From Peromyscus leucopus (lineage: Eukaryota > Chordata > Mammalia > Rodentia > Cricetidae): a DNA stretch of 64,000 nt. The stretch spans positions 110,684,240-110,748,239 of the forward strand of contig NC_051064.1 in the NCBI RefSeq assembly GCF_004664715.2, written 5' to 3'. Below are positions 45,961-56,900 of this stretch, piece after piece. A program made the translations under genes and the position numbers. Position 1 is the stretch's first letter, and every line of letters begins with the position of its first letter. The notes beneath the pieces are model-generated. The model made no database searches, was not told the DNA's origin, and saw only the letters and a program-made list of their open reading frames with translations.

Positions 45961-46159
45961 CTCCAGGCTGCTTTAGAAACCGTGAGTTATTAATATAGGT
46001 AACACCTGAAACTCCACAATTTGTAATAAAAGTCTAAGGTAGGAATGGAATTCATCCCCATCTGTGTTATTCTATTTTCCCCCCTCGCAGACCTCCTTCC
46101 TGTCCCCTGAGAAGTAGGAGGGCACAGTGCAGTTAGGAACTTGGTTTTGAACTCAGGTG

Positions 46160-46300
46160 GAACTGGAAATTAGTCCACTCTCCACTTCTAGACATTTCCC
46201 TATGTGGGGGACTCACCTGCATGGGCCTCCATTTTGTCATCTGTAAGAGGAGGCATTAGAGTGCCTCCCGGGAGGGGTCATGGAGGATTCACAGGGTTTC
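46160..46300 (+). repeat. MIR-like SINE fossil
   Basis: The sense core gggcctccattttgtcatct is followed by gtaagagg. Confidence 0.5.
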
Positions 46301-46444
46301 TGGAAAGCAGTCAGCATAGTGCAGGGACTAGGTGATGGGGAGCACCCGGGAGTACACAGTCATGAAGGTGGCACTCGGAAGATAATAGGCTCCTGCCATG
46401 GTCTCAAAGAGGAGGCGACCTTTCATGTGACCAATGGCACAAGT

Positions 46445-46620
46445 ACCATGTACTGGGCATCCATGGGGAAGTACTTCACACAAGAGCTCCTGAATCCTCA
46501 GCATACCCTGAGCAGTGTTACCAGGGGCAAAGGGAAGCATGGAGACACTGTGTGATGTCCCCAAGAGCACACAGCCAGGAAGAGGCAAGAGGTAAGAGTG
46601 GGTCTTCCAAAACCCTGGCC
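46445..46620 (-). repeat. MIR-like SINE fossil
   Basis: The order gtactgggcatccatgggg, gagctcctgaatcctcagc and agcacacagccaggaag matches antisense MIR. Confidence 0.55.
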
Positions 46621-47214
46621 TTGGCCAAGGGGAGCCAACCATAGCGCATTCGGGGCCTCTATGTAGTAGTTCCCTGTAAGGGAGGTCTAATCCCTAGCCA
46701 TGGAAACAGTATTTAGAAGTGAAGGAGGCTATGTATGTCTCCCCTGCCCAGGACTACAGGGAGACAATCTCACCCCTATCCAAGGCCCATTTTGTCTCCA
46801 AAGAGAGTGCAGAGAATCTCCCATCCTGTTCTCAAGAGACACTGAGACCACCACAGTGGACTTCTTCTCTTATACAGGGAGTCAACCTTGAAATATAGCT
46901 TTGGAGGCCGCTCGCTGCCTTCACCCCTAGCCACAAGAACACGGACAGCCAGACAACAGGCCATGTCGACACCTTCTGACTAGCGGGCATACACCTGGAG
47001 CCCCAAGGGCTCTTGGTTCCCCATGACTCTTCCTTAGGATACCTGCTTTAGGATTCCCTCAGATCTTCTGCGTTGTAGTGAGTGGTGTGGACAGTAATGC
47101 ATGGAGGCAGACGTTCTCAGGCTACTCTGCTGGACGGTGACAGGGTGAGAGCATGGGTTATGTGCCCCAACGTTCTCTGGGCGACAAGCAGTACGAAACG
47201 GACATTTAAAGTCT

Positions 47215-47340
47215 ACAGCCGGCACCTGGGGATGTGCGTCCCACCTCCACTTCTGCCTGGGGCTCTGCCGCTTACACACCGTGGCTTGGGTAAGTTGCTC
47301 TCTCTTCGCTTACCTTTCCACAGTAGGACTAACGCCATGG
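47215..47340 (+). repeat. MIR-like SINE fossil
   Basis: ggggctctgccgcttacaca, followed by ttgggtaagttgctctctc, matches the MIR core in sense orientation. Confidence 0.55.
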
Positions 47341-47569
47341 CTGTGGTGAGGGTGCGGGGTGGGAAGGAGGGCAATTCTGGGCTCGGTGTGGGGTTTCCAG
47401 GAGAACGGACTCTTCCGCTGGCCCCTGAGAGGCCCCAGCAGAGCAAAAACGTAGGACAAAGGACGCAGCAGGGAACGACTAAAGCAGGGTGATTCACCTC
47501 CACTCCGCCCCGGAGTCCACAGGACGCCCCGAATTTCACTCATTTACAACAGGCCCACACCTGCTGGCC

Positions 47570-48110
47570 CAGCCAAAGTGGAGTCCAGAGTTGGTGGCAC
47601 AGGGACGAATGAGCGAGCACTCGTCCAGGGCTCCGGTAAGCACAGTCTGGCGAGGACAGTCACTGGTCCTCCAGAGCCTCCTAACCGGGCTCGGGGTTCT
47701 GGGATTGCAGGCCCTGTCTTCGAAAATAACAAGAAAAGATGACTGGGTGACTCGCACGCGCAGAAGCGCAGGAGACGCGGGATACCGAGGGGACCCACGG
47801 AAGGTGGGATTGGAAGACAAAGAAGGATGAATTGCTCAGAGGCTAGAGACCACATAGATCACATAGCACAGTCAAGGGGTTCACAGTTTTGATTTTTCAG
47901 TGAAATCTCCTACCCCCGAGGGCTGCTTCAGCAATCGCGCCCCAGAAGCCCTCAATTCTTCGAGCTACACCAGTGAAACAGCTGTGAGCTGCACCACCAT
48001 GGCAGAGACGGTCGCTAGGCAACGAGCCCCGCCTCCAGTTACGACCCGCTCGCCCTCTCGTGGCGGTATCCTGCCACTGCATCCGACTCCCGGGGAGGCT
48101 GGCAGGTCGG
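47570..48110. promoter_or_regulatory. Candidate CpG-rich promoter with RFX X-box
   Basis: The patch is markedly richer in CpG than the surrounding intergenic DNA. It contains a splice-donor-like ctccg|gtaagc at 47635/47636, an X-box gtcgctaggcaac at 48011-48023 that fits RYYNYY-N-RRNRAC, a GC box (ccccgcctc) just after it, and a CTCF-like motif (minus strand) at 48051-48063. No TATA box is needed for such promoters. RFX sites are typical of ciliary and testis genes, but no protein-coding transcript is identifiable. Direction is unknown. Confidence 0.5.
48011..48023. promoter_or_regulatory. RFX X-box motif
   Basis: gtcgctaggcaac is two half-sites separated by one base. It matches the X-box consensus at every constrained position. 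Confidence 0.55.
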
Positions 48111-50094
48111 TACATTCTTGTAGCTTAGCGTTAAAACTGGGTGGCAGCCCCCGACACCGGACCCAGATCTCTTTCCACCCTCCTCGGCTTAAGTCTGGCC
48201 CGTTCCACCCATTCCAGTACCCGTGCTGGGTAGCAAGAAGGGGGAAGCTAGCCAGGCGGGCAGCAGGTCCCAGGGAAGATGTCGGTTCTTGTTCAGAGCG
48301 GTTGGCAGCCACATGGGCTGCTGTTGGGCCAGCAGGGTATTCGAGGAACATATATTGTACTGCCCAGAAGGCTTCAGGGTACATGCACCCTCACTTCAAG
48401 AGAGCCATGACTGTGGTAGGCCTCCCAGAATAAAGGGCAGCTTCAGAAGGACAACGTGGGGTCACACAGGAGGAAGGCAAGCCTCCTACCTCAAACCAGT
48501 GAGGGGGTAGCATTGCAACAGGCTGCCTGCCTCACTTGGTACCCCCAAACCAAAAGATGTTGAGCCATCTCTGGATCGTGGGGTGACAGACCCAGTTAGT
48601 TGAGAAACCCTCCCAAATTCCTGGGCCCCTGTGGGCAGGAACCCCTATGGAAGGGTTCTCAGAAAGCTAATACCCTTCCCCACAAACACCACAACCTAAG
48701 CAAGCGTCCTGTCCTTGATTTAGTCTGGCTGAGGGTCCAGGTGCAGTTCAGGCCTTGTCTTGTACTTTTGTGCTGATGAGACATGAGAAACAATGTAATA
48801 AAAAGGCCAGGCCACTGACTCAGCTCCACTTTGCTGTACTGATAGGTCAGGGGTCCTGTGAGGGCAGGGTAAGCGAGGCTAGGCAGAGAAGGCAGGTCTC
48901 CTCCCATAGTCCCGAGTTCCTGAAACACTGTGGCCCGGGAGTAGGGCCAGCGCAGGGGAGGGAGTCTGACAGTTTGCTCCGTGGGCCAGCCTGGTCCAGA
49001 CCCATTGGAGCGCTGGGTCAGGCTGAAGTCGGGGCTGCCCTGCAGGCCTCAGACTGCTTTTACAGGGTCTGCTCTTGCCCCAGAGAGCACTTTGTAAAGC
49101 AGTAACTGAATCACTCATAACAGTGCCTCCTCTGGAATCTTTGAACAAGACAGACCCTTCTGTCGATCCTCATACTTGTTGAAAGAATAGGGTATCACTT
49201 CTTAGTGACCCTGATGCACTGACCTGGGCCCCAAGAGATGCTTGGACTCGTGTGGGTTCTCGGATGTAGACAAGACAGTGTGTGGTCAGTGTGTTTTCCT
49301 GGGTACCAGCCCTTTCCTCAGTGAGGATCCTTCGCTCCAGCCCCCTCCTTCCTTCTGCCAAACACGGAGGGTACTTAACCTATTTCTTACCCCGCTCTTG
49401 CACCTCAACTAGGCTTCTCTGACTAGCCCCCCCCCCCCCCGTCCCATCTCTGCCCAACTGGTGCCACTGGACTATCTGTCCCTCCCGACTGATGTCATGA
49501 CTCTCCTGGGCAGAGCTGGGTACTGCTGGGTCCAAATCCAGTTAACGAAGGCTTTTTTCCCCCTTTAAAACTGGAGCATGACCTGGGGCCTCACATGTTA
49601 GGTAAGCACGGCACATCGAGCTTTATCTTCAGCCTGCAACAGGGTTGCTTTGTAGATGAAGGAACAAGTGTTGAGAGAGACAGGAAAGGAGCTCAGAATC
49701 CTTAAACAGCAGAAAAGGATCAAGTTCTGTTTCTAAAAACCATGTTCCTCTGTGGAGACCACAGGAGGAGCCGGAGTCGGGGAAGATACCCTAGACATTT
49801 CAAAAGCGTTTGCATCTATTCCTTAAACTCTCCCTGATTAACATCATGATGGTAGCGGGGAGGCTGAGGCTGGAGGCTCCCAAGTTTGAAGCCATCCTGG
49901 GGCACTTAGTGAGAATAGAGAAGTGGAGCCTCCTGCCTCAGATCATCCCACTTGACTCCTAAGGGCAGGGGCAGGAGAGGCAGGCCAGGGAGATTTGCCT
50001 CAGCACTACCGACCCTTGAACCCAGGAGCCCCGAGCTCCCCATCCAGGCGCTTGCCCAACAGCCTTTTGCGAGAATTACAGAGACGTCTTCCAC
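48111..50094. other. Intergenic sequence between the candidate promoter and the DMRTB1 3' end
   Basis: Unique sequence with a C-run at 49426-49440; no gene is recognised. Confidence 0.6.
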
Positions 50095-50622
50095 AACGCT
50101 TTCTAATGCTCACTTTATTCAATGCTCAACTGTCCTCAGAGAACAAATTTATGCTCTGAGAACTGCTTCAGTGCCTGTGAGTTCCCTACCATAAAAACAT
50201 CCAACACGAAAACTAGAAATTTTTTAATGAGAAAGGATGCCTATAGATGCTTAAGCGTCACGGAGAAGTGAATTGGCCCCGTTGTCGGGACGGTCCCTGG
50301 CTGGACAAGGACCAGGGGCAAAGACGGGGTGCTGCAGACCTGCTGTCAACGTCCCAGTCCCTGGCACCAGCCCTGCCTAGGCTGGAAGCTTTAATGTTTG
50401 TGGTACCCGGCCCTGGGGATCGGGCAAAGGGGGCAGAAGGCTGAAATGGATGGTGCCTTCTGTCCCGCGCGAGCCCTGGGGAAATCAGAGGCCACCTGTA
50501 GAGGTGAATTTCATGAGTGGCATGGCCCAGGACGGTTCAATTCATTCCTAACCTTGTGTTTCACCAGCCTCCATTCTTCAAAGGCCCTGCCCCACCCGGA
50601 CACTCTCTCCCTTCATACACCA

Positions 50623-50675
<53 letters not shown>

Positions 50676-50845
50676 TCCAGAGACCCTTGGAAACCACATT
50701 TGTCCTCCTATCGTGAAATCAGAATTAGCTGCCGTTTTACACCTATCAATATCCTTCCTCGCTATAGAACATGAACAAAGATGAAAAAAAATAATTGCTG
50801 CCGAATATGCCCCTCCCCGCCCGTGGCCTGCCGGTGGCCGGCAGC
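50095..50845 (-). terminator. Dmrtb1: DMRTB1 3' UTR and poly(A) signal
   Basis: Reading on the minus strand after the stop at 50846-50848, the first clear AATAAA is the complement of 50114-50119. The transcript probably ends near 50,095. The UTR carries a GT/CA microsatellite (50628-50674 on the plus strand). Earlier cleavage cannot be excluded. Confidence 0.6.
50628..50674. repeat. (CA)n microsatellite in the DMRTB1 3' UTR
   Basis: A pure CA run of about 46 bp. In the transcript it reads as GU repeats. Confidence 0.95.
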
Positions 50846-50910
50846 TCAGTTGGACTGCTCCTGGGAAGAGTGCTGGCTGGGCTCGGTGAGCGCCCCCGCA
50901 TCCTGATCAT
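50846..50910 (-). CDS. Dmrtb1: DMRTB1 coding exon 4 and stop
   Basis: The acceptor is cctttgcag| and the exon continues in phase. It encodes [20 protein letters not shown] plus a final N and TGA (50848-50846). The close match to the human C-terminus as I recall it (DDQDAE...QEQSD) fixes the frame despite the short exon. Confidence 0.93.
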
Positions 50911-53900
50911 CTGCAAAGGACAAAGAAAGAGATGAGAAAGAGGCTGAGTCACCAGGCCTGGGATGCACACGTTCTCCAGGGCCTTCTCTTGTCCCCGGGC
51001 TCCTGGGGAGGGTGACTCTGCTTTCATTTGCTGGGCAAGAGACTGGCTTCTGGCCCTGGCCACACCCAACAGCCCTGAGTCCCCCAGCCAGCCTGGCTCT
51101 TCCTGGCTGGTTTCTCCCAGCTCTGAACCTCCACTTGCCCTCGGTCACAGACCATCGGTGAACATAAGGGGCAGCTAATTTCCTGAATGCCCTGCTGGCT
51201 TCTGGCTGTAGTTCACCCTCCGAAGAGTCTCACGAGACAGAGACCGCTATCTGTCCGCTTTGGCAGGTGCTGGACCTGAAGTGCCACAGACAGCATGAGT
51301 TTGCCCAAGGTCACATAGTCAGTACAGACAAGACCCAAGTGTGTGCTCAGGCTGCCAGCCAGCGAGCTTCAAGCCACGCTACACCAGCCACGTGGCAGGC
51401 GTGCCGTGGGCTCCACTGCCCTTTTTGGTAAAACTGGATAGCACCAGACTTTGCCTGTTCCTTGGACACTTTTGATATTTATATTAAAGAGCTTTTTGAG
51501 TTTGCCAACTTTTCCCAAATCGCAGGAGGCCCAGAAGACTGAAAGGACTAAAGCCTCAGAAAGCTTGAGACCGGGCTGGAGAGGCGGCTCACGGGTTAGC
51601 AGCCTTTGCTTCTCTTGTGGATGACCTGAGTTCAGTCCCTAGCATCTATCTATCTGTTGGACCACTAACTGCCTGTAAGTCCAGCTCCAGGGGACCCGCT
51701 GCCCTCTTCTGGCCTCTACAGGCATCTGCACACATGCGGTAAACATACATATTTGTACACACATCTAAAAAGAAACATCAAAGCCAAAAGGGCCCTCAAA
51801 AAACAAACAAACGAAAACCAAATAAAGAGGTGGTGAGACAGCGAGATGACTTAGCTCGCAGGGCACAGAGCTGTCCCCAACCCTCAGTCACACATACACG
51901 AAAAAGAGCTGAGTTTTTAAAACTGAGTTTAAAAAAGGAAGAAAGGGCTAGGGAGGACAGCTCCGTTGCTGAAGCGTGTGCCTTCCAGCATGAGAAGAAC
52001 CTGCCTGTGCTCCCTGGAAGCCCCGGGAGGCATGCCGGCCAGGAGGGTGGGGACAGGGGCCTCCCAGCTCCCTGCAGCCACTCTAGCCTAGTCGGTGAGC
52101 TCCAGGCCAATGACAATGAGATGCCCTGTCTCAAAGGAGACGGACCATGTTCCTGAAGGCTATCCTCTGCTCACCACATCCCCCACATATACCAACATGC
52201 TATATATGCATAAAAATAAAAGATCAATTTTCTAAAAAGTTATAAAGAAATTACAGAGTGCTCATAAATAAGGCCTGCTAACCCTATGAGGGGGGACGGG
52301 GGTATGGGGGGGATGCCTGAGGCTCCATGCTCAGGTCTCCCAGGCAGCAATGACAGAACTGCCGGGCAGACTCTCTAGCTCCTGTCATCCCACTGGGGGG
52401 TGACAACAAAGAATGCCCTGCTATGGCTGTAGAGGTCCGTCTTTGATCAAAAGTCCGGGAACCTCTGATCCCGGAGCACACCTAGAGTCCACCTCTTCCA
52501 CCCCCTGCCATAGCGCTCTCAGGGGAAGAGTTAGTCCTACGTAAGAAGTTAGACAGAGAAGGCCTTCGAAGCCACTCCAACCTCCCCCGGCGCGGTTACA
52601 GACCATGGGAGGGTGACGAACAGCGCTCAGCCCAAGACCCCTCTCCACCCCCACCCCCCTCCTCCACAGTCTTCCCAGCTCATCGGAGCTGGAGACGCTG
52701 GTCTCTTACTGGTATCCTCCTTGTCTGTGTCATACAGGATGGTCAGTGAGAAAGTCGGGGGAGATGGCGGCGGTGGCGGCGGGGCCAGTAAGTGGAGGGC
52801 AGAGAGATAGCCCGACGGGAGGAAGTTGGACTGCTGCGGTGGCTGCGGTGGTGGAGGCGGCAGCGGAGGTGGTGGTGGTGAGCAGTAGGTTGGCTGGAGG
52901 TCCCGGGCTGGTTCTGACACCTGCGTGGACACACGGAAGGAGGGACAGAGAGGGAGACAGTGAGCCAGGCGGGCTGATCCACCACATCTTTTATTTCTCT
53001 AATGGGGCGGGGGAGTTCCCACGGGGGCAGAGACCCTGCTGCGTACAGGGCACTTGGGACAGGGGTGGTCAGCAAACACCTGCTACAGGAATGAAGGCAA
53101 GCGGGATTGCAGCCATATCTTCGCTGAGCCTGGGGACCTTCCCGAAGGGACTTTGGAGACCAGAGTTCCCCAGAGTGCAGGGTTTGGAGGAAGGAGAATT
53201 GCTCCCTAGGTCTGCCCACCTCCAGGGGCTGGGCGCTCTTGGGGAGAGGGGACTAGAGGAGGCGCACACAGAAGCACAGAGTAGGCAGGGACAAGGGGGA
53301 TGTCACTGGGTGTGTGTCAAGCCTGTGCGAGGGCGGCAGCACATGAGTGAGAATCATCTGCTGGCTCTTAGGTTTGATCCAGATGTTGGGGGGGGGATGG
53401 GGATGGGGGGAAGGGGATTGTCAGCATTCTAATTCCCAGTCTCTCCTTGGAACACAGCTTCTGCCTGGGGCCAGTGTGACATCTCAGCCCCAAACACGGA
53501 CTGGAATCGCATCCTTAACAAAAGTGTCTGGCAGGCCTGTCGTCGTGGGTCAGAGCCCTGCCCTGGGTGCCCAGTCCAGGCTTCCGTGTGAGCAGACAGG
53601 GTGCTGCTGCTGGTTTCACTTGGCCCCAGCCTCTCTGTCTGCAGGCTGGTGACCTCTGTTCTCCTGGGCTGTAATGGGGGCAAAGGGAGCACCCCCATCT
53701 TTCAGGCTGGGCAGTAAATGGTGCCATGAGAGTCAAGAGCCAGGTTTTCTCTGTCTCCGAGACACACTCTGGGATAGCAGAAAAAAGCACCTGGGCTTGA
53801 GGCAGGGCATCCCGGAAGCCATACCAACCCGTGTCCCGAATGCCAAGTCTCATTCACGAGACCTGTGGTGTTGGTGCTCAGCAGAATAAAGGCCTTTCTA

Positions 53901-56900
53901 GCAGCTGTCTCGCATGAGCCAAAGTTCATGGTCACCCCTGGGGCTCCCAGTGCCTTTTGGACTCCAACTTTAAGGAGCAGACATCATAGCTCAGGCCTGG
54001 GGGTGCAGACCCGCCTGTGCGTGCACCCCTAGAGACACCCCCCCCCCCCGCCATGACAGCTGGCTTTCGGGGACCGAGGACCGGGGAGAGCGGTGGGGGC
54101 AGCTGGGATGAGGACCGACTCGGAAAGGAGCTGGGCTCTGACTTACCAAGCTGCCTCCATGGTAGGGGCTGCAGGAGACATGACGGAAGCTTCTTTGTTG
54201 AGGGATCCCCAGAGCCGAGGACGCATCCTGGCCCTCCGGTGGGAAGGGCTGGTAGGATGGCATGGGGATGCAGGCAGGGCACTGCTGGTAAGGCTCTCTC
54301 TCGGGGTACCCAGCTCCCCCGACATGATCAGAGCTGAATCTCAGAGGATGCCCTGGGAAGACAAAGAATGAGAGAACTGTTAAGAACACAGACCTGAGGG
54401 ATCATTGCTGTCTCCCGGGGCACGGCAAACGGACATAACCGACTGATGGAGTCTCACATCCCCCATCCTGGGTTCCATTATACTTCTGTACATGTATACA
54501 CAACGCATTGTGATCATGCTCATCCCTCGACCTCTCTTTCCCGCTGAAGCTGGGGTCATTTGGCCCCTTCCCACTCCATTGTCTCTGTGCTTGTGTGTGA
54601 ACCAGCAAGACTGACAAGGGGTGACTACAGGAACAACGTGGGAGGCCACACCACTGAATATAAAGTGTCTCTCCCTTGCTCAGCAACTAGCAATTGCCTC
54701 CAGATCCTCAGACGGCGGGGGAGGGAGGTTCTCATGAACCTAATCTTAAGCAGGTAGTAGGCGCTGTGAATCAGTGAGTACAACAGCCAAGTTATGCCTA
54801 CCCCTTCCTGAGGTTCTTAGTGTAATGTGAGACTTCTTCAGTCAGGTACGTCAGTCTTGCTGTGACCCGGGAGACAGCGACGCAAAGCTTGCTATTCCCT
54901 GGGACCCAGTGGAAGTGATACAGGGATCCCATCTAACCTTCAACGGTCACCTCTCCTTAGCACCTTGACCACTTAGAGGAGTCTACAGTAACTGCCACCC
55001 AACACTAACAGCGAGTCTCATCTTACAGGGTGAGTTCTGGCACACCTGTGCCGAGGTGAGCAGTGAAATTCTCAGTTCCCTCCTTGGTGTTGGGGAGTGA
55101 CAATTGGCTCTGGCAGCAGGCTCAGTGTTCCACAGTGCTGGTGCACCAAGCGGAGGGTCTAAGTCTCTGTGAGGTGGTCCTCACTCAAGTTCTGTTCCTG
55201 TCGTGTGATGTGAACAGACATCCCGGGCGGTTCCCACCGCGGTCACCGGAACAGCATCCCTCCTGCTCATTTTCAACCTCACTGCCCTTGACTACTTGGC
55301 CACACTCCTTTGCTCTTTCCCCCATCCAAAGACCTTTGCAGATGCTGGGTCACAGCTGACTCACCAGTCACCAGACCTCTCTACATTGATTAGCAGGATT
55401 CTTTGAAGAGCATTATCCTTCCCACAAGGACAGGATTCCAGAAGGCAAGGAAGGTATATTAGTCACTGTGGCCAATACTCAGGGCAGTTTAAAGAAGGGA
55501 TGACTTACTTTGGCTCACAGATTTCTGGAAGTCTGGCACTGAAAGAGCCTTGTCTAAGGTTACACATGAGCAGCTTGCTGACTCAGACTTTGAGACACTG
55601 TCATGGGGAGTTGCCAAAACCACGTCTACATCTCAAGGAGCATTTTCCAAGGGCCTCAAAACCTCCATTACTTGAAATCGCACTTTAGAGCCTGGAGAGA
55701 TGGCTCAGCGGTTAAGAGCACTGGCTGCCCCTCCAGAGGACCCAGGCTCAATTCCCAGCACCCACATGGCAGCTCCCAACTGTCTGTAATTCTAGTTCCA
55801 GGGGATCTGACACCCTCACACGGACATACATGCGGGCAAAACACCAATGCACTACAAACCAATTATTAAAAAGAAAAAAGAGCCGAGCCGGGCGGTGGTG
55901 GCGCACGCCTTTAATCCCAGCACTCGGGAGGCAGAGGCAGGCAAATCTCTGTGAGTACGAGGCCAGCCTGGTCTAGAAAGCGAGTTCCAGGAAAGGCGTA
56001 AAGCTACACAGAGAAACCCTGTCTTGAAAAACCAAAAGAAAAAAGAAAAGAAAGAAAGAAAAAGGGAAAAAAATCGTACTTTAAACGTGAAAGCAAGGCG
56101 GCATAGGAAACAATGTAATTTATGCACAGAGTGAGGCCAGAAAAAAAGCCGCAACATCTTGGGGAACCAACCATTCCCTTCGGCCTAGTTGCAGAAAAGT
56201 TTCATGCCCACCCACATCCGGTGAGACAGAAACAGTGAGCGCAGGTGCACTGGGCCAGACACAGCGGTTGGGAGAAGCTTCGGGGCTCCGCCAGGCGAGA
56301 GCAGGGTGCGCAGGCGCAGTCCAGAGAGCAAATTCAAAAAGCGTCTCGGCGGGGAGAAAAAATGGCAGGCGGGGGTGCACGCAGGCGCAGGAGGGCGGCT
56401 TGGGCGGAGGGGGAGGGGATGAGCAGCCGGCGCGGGAGGCCCAGCCTGCCTTCCCCAGAGGGGCCACAAGACGGCGCCGCAGCCCAAGCAGCCCCGCTGC
56501 CATTTTTTGCTTGCAAAAGTACAAAGGGGCAAGACGACTGCATCTCAGACCCCCCTGCCCCTGCCCCGTCCACTCTCTCCCACCCACCAGCCTTTGCCCA
56601 TGGCCACCGCCAGCCACCCACCCCGATCCCTGTCTGGGGTTACCTGGGGAGGGCGCCTTCCCCACCCCGACACCCGTCTGGGACGCCAGCTTGGAGCCCG
56701 AGGCTGCAGGCCCGACCGCAGGCCCCAGGAACCGTCGTCGGCTGCACGAGGCCGGGCTTACCGTACTCGGTGAACGGCAGTCGGGGCGCGGGCCGCACCA
56801 GCAGGCGCTGCTCGGGGCCGCAGGACTCGGGCCTGGGCGGCTGCGGGCTGGCGGGGGGCAGCCACGCGGAGGGACGGTCGTGCGGTCCCCCCGGGCTCCC

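Larger units (their letters stand above)
50911..52709 (-). other. Dmrtb1: DMRTB1 intron 3
   Basis: It contains a MIR-like fossil (51230-51390, antisense), a B2/B3 element (51576-51775) and a B4/RSINE-like unit (51949-52235). The rest is unique. Confidence 0.75.
54353..56761 (-). other. Dmrtb1: DMRTB1 intron 1
   Basis: The part next to exon 1 (about 56,240-56,761) is GC- and CpG-rich and carries NRF1- and YY1-like motifs. Further in lie a B1 (55885-56070) and a B2 (55690-55870). The rest is unique. Confidence 0.75.
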
